Notes under the pieces: generated by a model
What the model saw: the letters and a program-made list of their open reading frames with translations, nothing else
Databases searched by the model: none
Told to the model about the DNA's origin: nothing
Translations under genes and position numbers: made by a program
Shown here: positions 4,091 to 7,765 of the stretch, one piece after another
Layout of the letters: every line of letters starts with the position of its first letter
Position numbering within the stretch: position 1 is the stretch's first letter
DNA from: an uncultured Blautia sp.
Lineage (GTDB): Bacteria > Bacillota > Clostridia > Lachnospirales > Lachnospiraceae
Length of the DNA stretch: 7,765 nt
Assembly (NCBI GenBank): GCA_934402155.1
Contig: CAKRTP010000083.1
Span: 1 to 7,765 of the forward strand
Direction: 5' to 3'

Positions 4091-5656
4091 ATGAGTCTTG
4101 AAAATGTATGTATCTATCTCAGGAAATCCCGTGCCGATCGTGAAGCTGAGGCCAGAGGCGAAGGCGAAACGCTCGCCAGGCATGAGCGAATCCTTCTGGA
4201 TCTTGCCAAAAGCCGCAATTATAACATCGGTGCAATCTACAAAGAAGTTGTATCCGGAGAAACCATTTCCGCCCGTCCTGCCATGCAACAGGTGCTGCAT
4301 GAGGTTGAAGCCGGTATGTGGGATGGAGTCCTTGTGGTTGAAGTTGAACGTCTGGCCAGAGGTGATACGATCGATCAGGGCGTTGTGTCCAGAACTTTTC
4401 AGTATTCTGATACTAAGATCATTACTCCTACCAAGACTTATGATCCGAACAACGAATTTGATGAGGAGTATTTTGAATTTGGGCTTTTCATGAGCCGAAG
4501 AGAATACAAGACTATCAAGAGACGTTTGAATGCCGGGCGTATTGCATCTGCCAGAGAAGGTAAATACGGAGGGAACAAACCGCCTTATGGCTACCGGCGT
4601 GTAAAACTTCCGAACGAGAAAGGCTGGACCCTGGAAGCCGAGCCGAATCAGGCTGCTGTAGTTAAACTTATCTTTGAGTGGTACGTAAATGGCATTGATG
4701 GTAATCGAATCGGAATGTCTAAGATTGTCCGGAAATTAAATGACATGGGATTCAAAACCATGCATGGGGGATCCTGGGTAATCTCTACTGTACAAAGTAT
4801 CATTCGAAACCCTGTTTATGCCGGCATGATCCGTTGGAACAGCCGCAAGTCAATCCGGAGTATTCATGATGGTCAGGTTACCGTTTCCCGTCCTATGGCT
4901 GAGGATTATATCCTGGCCGAAGGCAGACATCCTGCTATCGTTTCCAGAGAGCTTTTTGACCAGGCGCAGAAAATTGTTGATCAGAATCCGGCACGACCGG
5001 TTTCTTCTCTGCATGTTATCAAAAATCCTCTTGCCGGTATTGTTCGCTGCGGCAAATGTGGGCATACTATGACACGAAAGGCTCCCTCTGGTCGTCAGGA
5101 AGCTCTGTTGAAATGCCCTTATCCATCATGCTCCACTGTGAGCAGCAAGCTTTCTCTTGTTGAAAATTCTCTGATTGATGGGATACAGAAGCTGGTTGAC
5201 GGCTATCGTCTCAACAGTGATGTCTCTGATCAGAATTTTGCTTCTTCGATAGAAACAAAAAAAGACCTGCTTTCGGAAAAGCAGGCTGAATTAAAAAGGC
5301 TTGAGAAGAAGAAAGAAAAGCAGTATGATCTGCTTGAACAAGGTATCTACAGTACCGAAATTTTTATCGAACGTTCCCGGTCAGTTTCTGCCGATATAAA
5401 TCAATGCCTTGCATCCATTCATTCTCTGGAACAGGAAGTAATTAAGGAACAGGAACGTCTTGATCAGCAAAATTCTTTCATCCCCCGCTGCGAGGATCTG
5501 CTGGAACATTATTGGTTCTGGGATGTTTCTACCAGAAATCAGTTCCTCCAGGAGCTGATCGAGAAGGTTGTGTACAATAAAGAAGTGAAAGACAGTAAGA
5601 GATGTGATGAGATAACCTTCACCCTTGATATTTACCCCAGAATCCAGGGTAAATAA
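4091..5656 (+). CDS. Large serine recombinase (site-specific integrase/excisionase)
   Basis: This 521-residue enzyme cuts and rejoins DNA at att sites through a phosphoserine link. The resolvase-type catalytic domain fills residues 1-145: Y9-x-R11-x-S13 with nucleophile Ser13, R62 in S-A-R-P, and E86-R-L-A-R-G-D with R87 and R90. The recombinase domain follows (about 160-290, G-N-K-P-P-Y-G-Y, then P-V-Y-A-G). A zinc ribbon comes next, with C320-x2-C323 and C342-x4-C347. Coiled-coil stretches follow at about 388-415 and 436-460, as used for directionality control. All parts are intact and length is normal. I chose ATG 4091 behind AGGAGG; an upstream extension to 3980 would run through leader hairpins. 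Its stop lies 20 bp from the att core, as usual for such elements. No separate recombination directionality factor is recognised. Confidence 0.95.
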   Translation: MSLENVCIYLRKSRADREAEARGEGETLARHERILLDLAKSRNYNIGAIYKEVVSGETISARPAMQQVLHEVEAGMWDGVLVVEVERLARGDTIDQGVVSRTFQYSDTKIITPTKTYDPNNEFDEEYFEFGLFMSRREYKTIKRRLNAGRIASAREGKYGGNKPPYGYRRVKLPNEKGWTLEAEPNQAAVVKLIFEWYVNGIDGNRIGMSKIVRKLNDMGFKTMHGGSWVISTVQSIIRNPVYAGMIRWNSRKSIRSIHDGQVTVSRPMAEDYILAEGRHPAIVSRELFDQAQKIVDQNPARPVSSLHVIKNPLAGIVRCGKCGHTMTRKAPSGRQEALLKCPYPSCSTVSSKLSLVENSLIDGIQKLVDGYRLNSDVSDQNFASSIETKKDLLSEKQAELKRLEKKKEKQYDLLEQGIYSTEIFIERSRSVSADINQCLASIHSLEQEVIKEQERLDQQNSFIPRCEDLLEHYWFWDVSTRNQFLQELIEKVVYNKEVKDSKRCDEITFTLDIYPRIQGK

Positions 5657-6313
5657 TTAAGGGTAGCATTTACGTACCAGTACATTCGCCCGGATCGTGT
5701 CAGCCGGCCAGGTTGCATAAATCTCACTGCTCGCCACATTTTTGATATAATCTTTATAACGCACATAGTAATCCTGTGCCGCAGTGTCATTCACCGGTCC
5801 GTCATGCACTACAATATACTCAGGAATCACAACCCGGCTCAAAACAATCTCTCCGCTCTCCTCTATTGGTTTTATTTCCGGCTCTTCTATCTTTGGAGGA
5901 TATTCCCCCCACAAGGTATGCGGTCCGATCACAATCCGTTCAAATGATGCATTTGCCTTAAACTTCATGCCGACTGTCTGCTGTGCCATAACTCCCGGAA
6001 GAGCCTGTATTCCGACAACTTCTGAATTCTCAAAACCTTCTGCACCTACCTGAACTGTGTACTCCGCATATGGCTGCTGTTCCGATGGTTCCATGCTGTA
6101 CTCCAGCGGAGGAGTTTTTACATCCAGAACCGGTGTCTGCCCGGAAGGATCTGTTCTCACTTCCTCAATTGTCTGCCCGCTCTCCCCGGTGTATGAGATT
6201 CTGACCAGAGCATTCTCCACCGGACGTGTGCCGTCTGCCGTCAGCACCGTAACTTTCAGCCCGCCCTGATCAACATTCTCCTGCTGTGCCTGGATATCTC
6301 TATAAGATCTCAT
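5657..6313 (-). CDS. sleC: 5' part of a SleC-like spore cortex-lytic enzyme gene, interrupted by the element
   Basis: This is the first ~212 codons of a SleC-like protein (SleC of Clostridium, about 440 residues, degrades spore cortex peptidoglycan at germination). Visible parts are a pro-region (about 17-135) with a beta-sandwich feel (L-K-V-T-V-L, T-P-P-L-E-Y-S-M-E-P) and the conserved V-I-P-E-Y-I-V-V-H-D-G-P (162-173). After these comes Y-K-D-Y-I-K-N-V-A-S-S-E-I-Y-A-T-W-P (186-203), with probable catalytic Glu197, and T-I-R-A-N-V-L (206-212). There the family sequence stops: the last six codons (VRKCYP) come from the att junction and the element. The rest of the catalytic domain and the C-terminal peptidoglycan-binding part are missing and expected left of the element. 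ATG 6313 follows AGGAG. Clostridia carry several paralogues, so the exact gene name is tentative. As it stands the product should be inactive. Confidence 0.75.
   Translation of the reverse strand: MRSYRDIQAQQENVDQGGLKVTVLTADGTRPVENALVRISYTGESGQTIEEVRTDPSGQTPVLDVKTPPLEYSMEPSEQQPYAEYTVQVGAEGFENSEVVGIQALPGVMAQQTVGMKFKANASFERIVIGPHTLWGEYPPKIEEPEIKPIEESGEIVLSRVVIPEYIVVHDGPVNDTAAQDYYVRYKDYIKNVASSEIYATWPADTIRANVLVRKCYP
5676..5686. repeat. Candidate right attachment core (direct repeat copy 2)
   Basis: ACCAGTACATT, identical to 1-11, lies 20 bp after the recombinase stop. It covers codons N210-V211-L212 and the first two bases of codon 213 of the broken sleC-like frame, exactly where family similarity ends. 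The strand-exchange dinucleotide should be inside it. Confidence 0.6.
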
Positions 6314-6342
6314 TCATTTCTCCTGCCCAAAACCTCTCAGGA

Positions 6343-6351
6343 TAATCTATG
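6343..6351 (-). promoter_or_regulatory. Possible mother-cell sigma factor -10 for the sleC-like gene
   Basis: CATAGATTA on the minus strand fits the CATA-type -10 used by sigma-E and sigma-K, and lies about 30 bp before the start codon, leaving room for the ribosome site. A matching -35 is poor (GTTATTT, 13 bases upstream), so this is only suggestive. Confidence 0.3.
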
Positions 6352-6374
6352 TCAGATATGACGGAAATAACACA

Positions 6375-6417
6375 AAGAAACGGAAGACTGCCATATAAAG
6401 GCTGTCTCCCGTTTCTT
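6375..6417 (-). terminator. Terminator after rseP
   Basis: AAGAAACGG (6375-6383) pairs with CCGTTTCTT (6409-6417). Inner AGAC/GTCT and GCC/GGC pairs make a long stem around an AT-rich loop. On the minus strand it lies 43 bp beyond the rseP stop and is followed by a T-rich stretch, so it should end the rseP transcript before the sleC-like gene. Confidence 0.75.
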
Positions 6418-6460
6418 CTTATCATCAGCTGCCGTTCATAACAGCCGACATTCTTCTGTA

Positions 6461-7750
6461 TTAAAAGATCTTCAGAATGTCATTATACATGACCACGACC
6501 ATCAGCGCCATCAGAAGCATCAGGCCCGCAAAATGAACCATGCCCTCAATCTCTCTGTTGATCGGTTTGCGGCGGATTGCTTCCACGACCAGGAACACCA
6601 GACGCCCTCCGTCCAGTGCCGGAAGGGGCAGAAGATTCATGACACCAAGGTTTGCAGACAAGAGTACAGCCATGTTCAGCATATTCATCCATAGCATCAG
6701 TGTACCCTCGCTTCTGCTCTGCTCATAAGTAGTTCCAATAGCATCTACTACTCCCACAGGGCCGCTTAAATCCTTGAATCCCAGATTTCCCGTAACAAGC
6801 TGTTTCAGACTCAGAAGTGTGGTGCGGATCATATATTTGACTTCAAGCGTGCCATATTTCAGAACTCCGAGCCCGCTGGTCTTTTCATAACCCAGATTAT
6901 AAGAAAAACCAAGCTGTGGTGTACGATATTCCTGCGGTGTGATCGTCGCTGTATAATCCAGACCGTCACGCACATAAGTAATCTCTACCGGTTCATTGGA
7001 AAGCGGATGATCTTTGAGATAGACATCATATGCTTCTCCATCTGCAATCTCCGTTCCATTGATTGCCGTGATCGTATCTCCCGGCTGAAGACCAGCTTCA
7101 TCAAGAGGCATTCCCGCAATCAGGGATTCTACTGTCATAGAAGATGCATCTGAACGGTTAAAGCCAAGAAGATACCTTACCGACACATCCGGTGTATACC
7201 GGATCTCCTTTATCTCACCATCGCGTCGGACTTTGAGTGTGACCGTATCTCCCTCTTTCAATCCATTCAGATAACTGTAAACATACAGATCCTTTGCCAG
7301 ATCCACATGATATCCGTTATATTCTGTTATCACATCTCCTGCTTCAATTCCCGCTTCTGATGCTGCAGAACCTTTCTGAACTTCCACGATCTCTGCCGGA
7401 TCATAGCCGACAAAACCGACAATGATCACAGACAGGATAAATGCGAGGATAAAGTTAAACACCGGCCCTGCTGCCACAACGGAGATTCTTCCCAATACCG
7501 GGGCTGCATTAAAGGAACCCTGAAGTTCCTCTTCTGCAGTGTCTTCTCCCACCATTGCACAGGAACCTCCCAGAGGGAACAGTTTCACCGAATAACGTGT
7601 TTCCCCTTTCTGTACACTGAACAGTCTTGGTCCCATACCCAGAGAAAACTCCGTCACACCAATCCCGTTTATTTTGGCCAGGAGAAAGTGTCCCAGCTCA
7701 TGTATCAAAATGATTGCACTGAAAATGACGATCGCAATCAGAATCTTCAA
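6461..7750 (-). CDS. rseP: RseP/RasP-type site-2 (intramembrane zinc) protease
   Basis: This 429-residue membrane metalloprotease of the M50B family cleaves transmembrane segments of regulatory proteins such as anti-sigma factors, after a first cut by another protease. The first membrane helix carries the zinc motif H17-E-L-G-H21. A second hydrophobic helix follows at about 94-116. Two PDZ-like domains lie at about 120-190 and 200-275. The third ligand, in N-L-L-P-L-P-A-L-D-G with D380, lies in a later helix, and a final helix ends the protein (about 404-425). Length and motifs are complete. The start is TTG at 7750-7748 behind AGGTGG. In Firmicutes this gene usually follows dxr and cdsA; a frame ending ...KQVVN-TGA overlaps the TTG here and could be the end of such an upstream gene. 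It is host housekeeping, not part of the element. Confidence 0.93.
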   Translation of the reverse strand: MKILIAIVIFSAIILIHELGHFLLAKINGIGVTEFSLGMGPRLFSVQKGETRYSVKLFPLGGSCAMVGEDTAEEELQGSFNAAPVLGRISVVAAGPVFNFILAFILSVIIVGFVGYDPAEIVEVQKGSAASEAGIEAGDVITEYNGYHVDLAKDLYVYSYLNGLKEGDTVTLKVRRDGEIKEIRYTPDVSVRYLLGFNRSDASSMTVESLIAGMPLDEAGLQPGDTITAINGTEIADGEAYDVYLKDHPLSNEPVEITYVRDGLDYTATITPQEYRTPQLGFSYNLGYEKTSGLGVLKYGTLEVKYMIRTTLLSLKQLVTGNLGFKDLSGPVGVVDAIGTTYEQSRSEGTLMLWMNMLNMAVLLSANLGVMNLLPLPALDGGRLVFLVVEAIRRKPINREIEGMVHFAGLMLLMALMVVVMYNDILKIF

Positions 7751-7765
7751 TTTACCACCTGCTTT

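Larger units (their letters stand above)
1..5686. mobile_element. Integrated phage-like element with large serine recombinase, inserted in a sleC-like gene
   Basis: The region holds a large serine recombinase at its right end, an XRE repressor with divergent promoters, many small phage-type genes and an orphan nuclease-like gene. The right boundary is set by the point where the sleC-like reading frame loses family similarity, at the ACCAGTACATT repeat 20 bp past the recombinase stop. The left boundary is uncertain: the same 11 bp start the window, which would make the element about 5.68 kb, but a small leftward gene runs off the edge, so the element may extend further. No capsid, terminase, tail, relaxase or replication gene is visible. 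It could be the lysogeny end of a larger prophage, a satellite, or a skin-like intervening element. Confidence 0.75.

Noticed and set aside
1..7765. tRNA gene as integration target
   Set aside because: No cloverleaf or CCA-type end is visible at either candidate junction. The right junction is inside a protein-coding gene, which is usual for large serine recombinases.

Overview
The window looks like a low-to-medium GC Firmicutes chromosome, most likely a spore-forming Lachnospiraceae-type clostridium. The reasons are strong AGGAGG-type ribosome binding sites, an RseP-type protease read from a TTG start, a SleC-like spore cortex-lytic protein, and phage-type regulatory genes of the kind common in gut Clostridia. 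The genus cannot be fixed from this sequence.

Layout. Positions about 5687-7765 are host chromosome, read on the minus strand: rseP (6461-7750), a hairpin terminator (6375-6417), then the first ~212 codons of a SleC-like gene (5657-6313). That gene is cut off in the middle of its best conserved stretch. Positions about 1-5686 are a mobile element. Its right end carries a 521-residue large serine recombinase (4091-5656), whose stop codon directly abuts the stop of the broken sleC-like frame. The 11-bp sequence ACCAGTACATT lies 20 bp beyond the recombinase stop (5676-5686) and again as the very first bases of the window (1-11). It is the best candidate for the attachment core. If position 1 is the true left end, the element is about 5.68 kb. 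The leftward operon that runs off the window, however, also fits an element that continues further left.

Inside the element, from right to left, are: the recombinase behind a leader with several hairpins; an orphan HsdR-N-type nuclease-like protein (2736-3890); a 65-residue XRE regulator (2295-2492, minus); a 32-residue peptide with a consensus promoter (2014-2112, minus); and a 126-residue XRE repressor (1605-1985, plus). The repressor faces a leftward operon of very small phage-type genes (1305-1445, 1084-1272, then 529-681, 363-518, 164-376 and <1-123). The repressor and the operon are separated by two divergent sigma-A promoters and a pair of 17-bp mirror-image operator-like sites. This is the architecture of a temperate-phage immunity switch. 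A single 66-residue gene (887-1087) runs against the operon from its own promoter.

How it may work together. The repressor would hold the leftward operon off, and the serine recombinase would insert or excise the element at the sleC-like gene. Insertion inside a sporulation/germination gene next to a serine recombinase recalls skin (sigK) and SPbeta (spsM), where excision during sporulation rebuilds the gene. Whether that happens here cannot be decided without the left flank and excision data.
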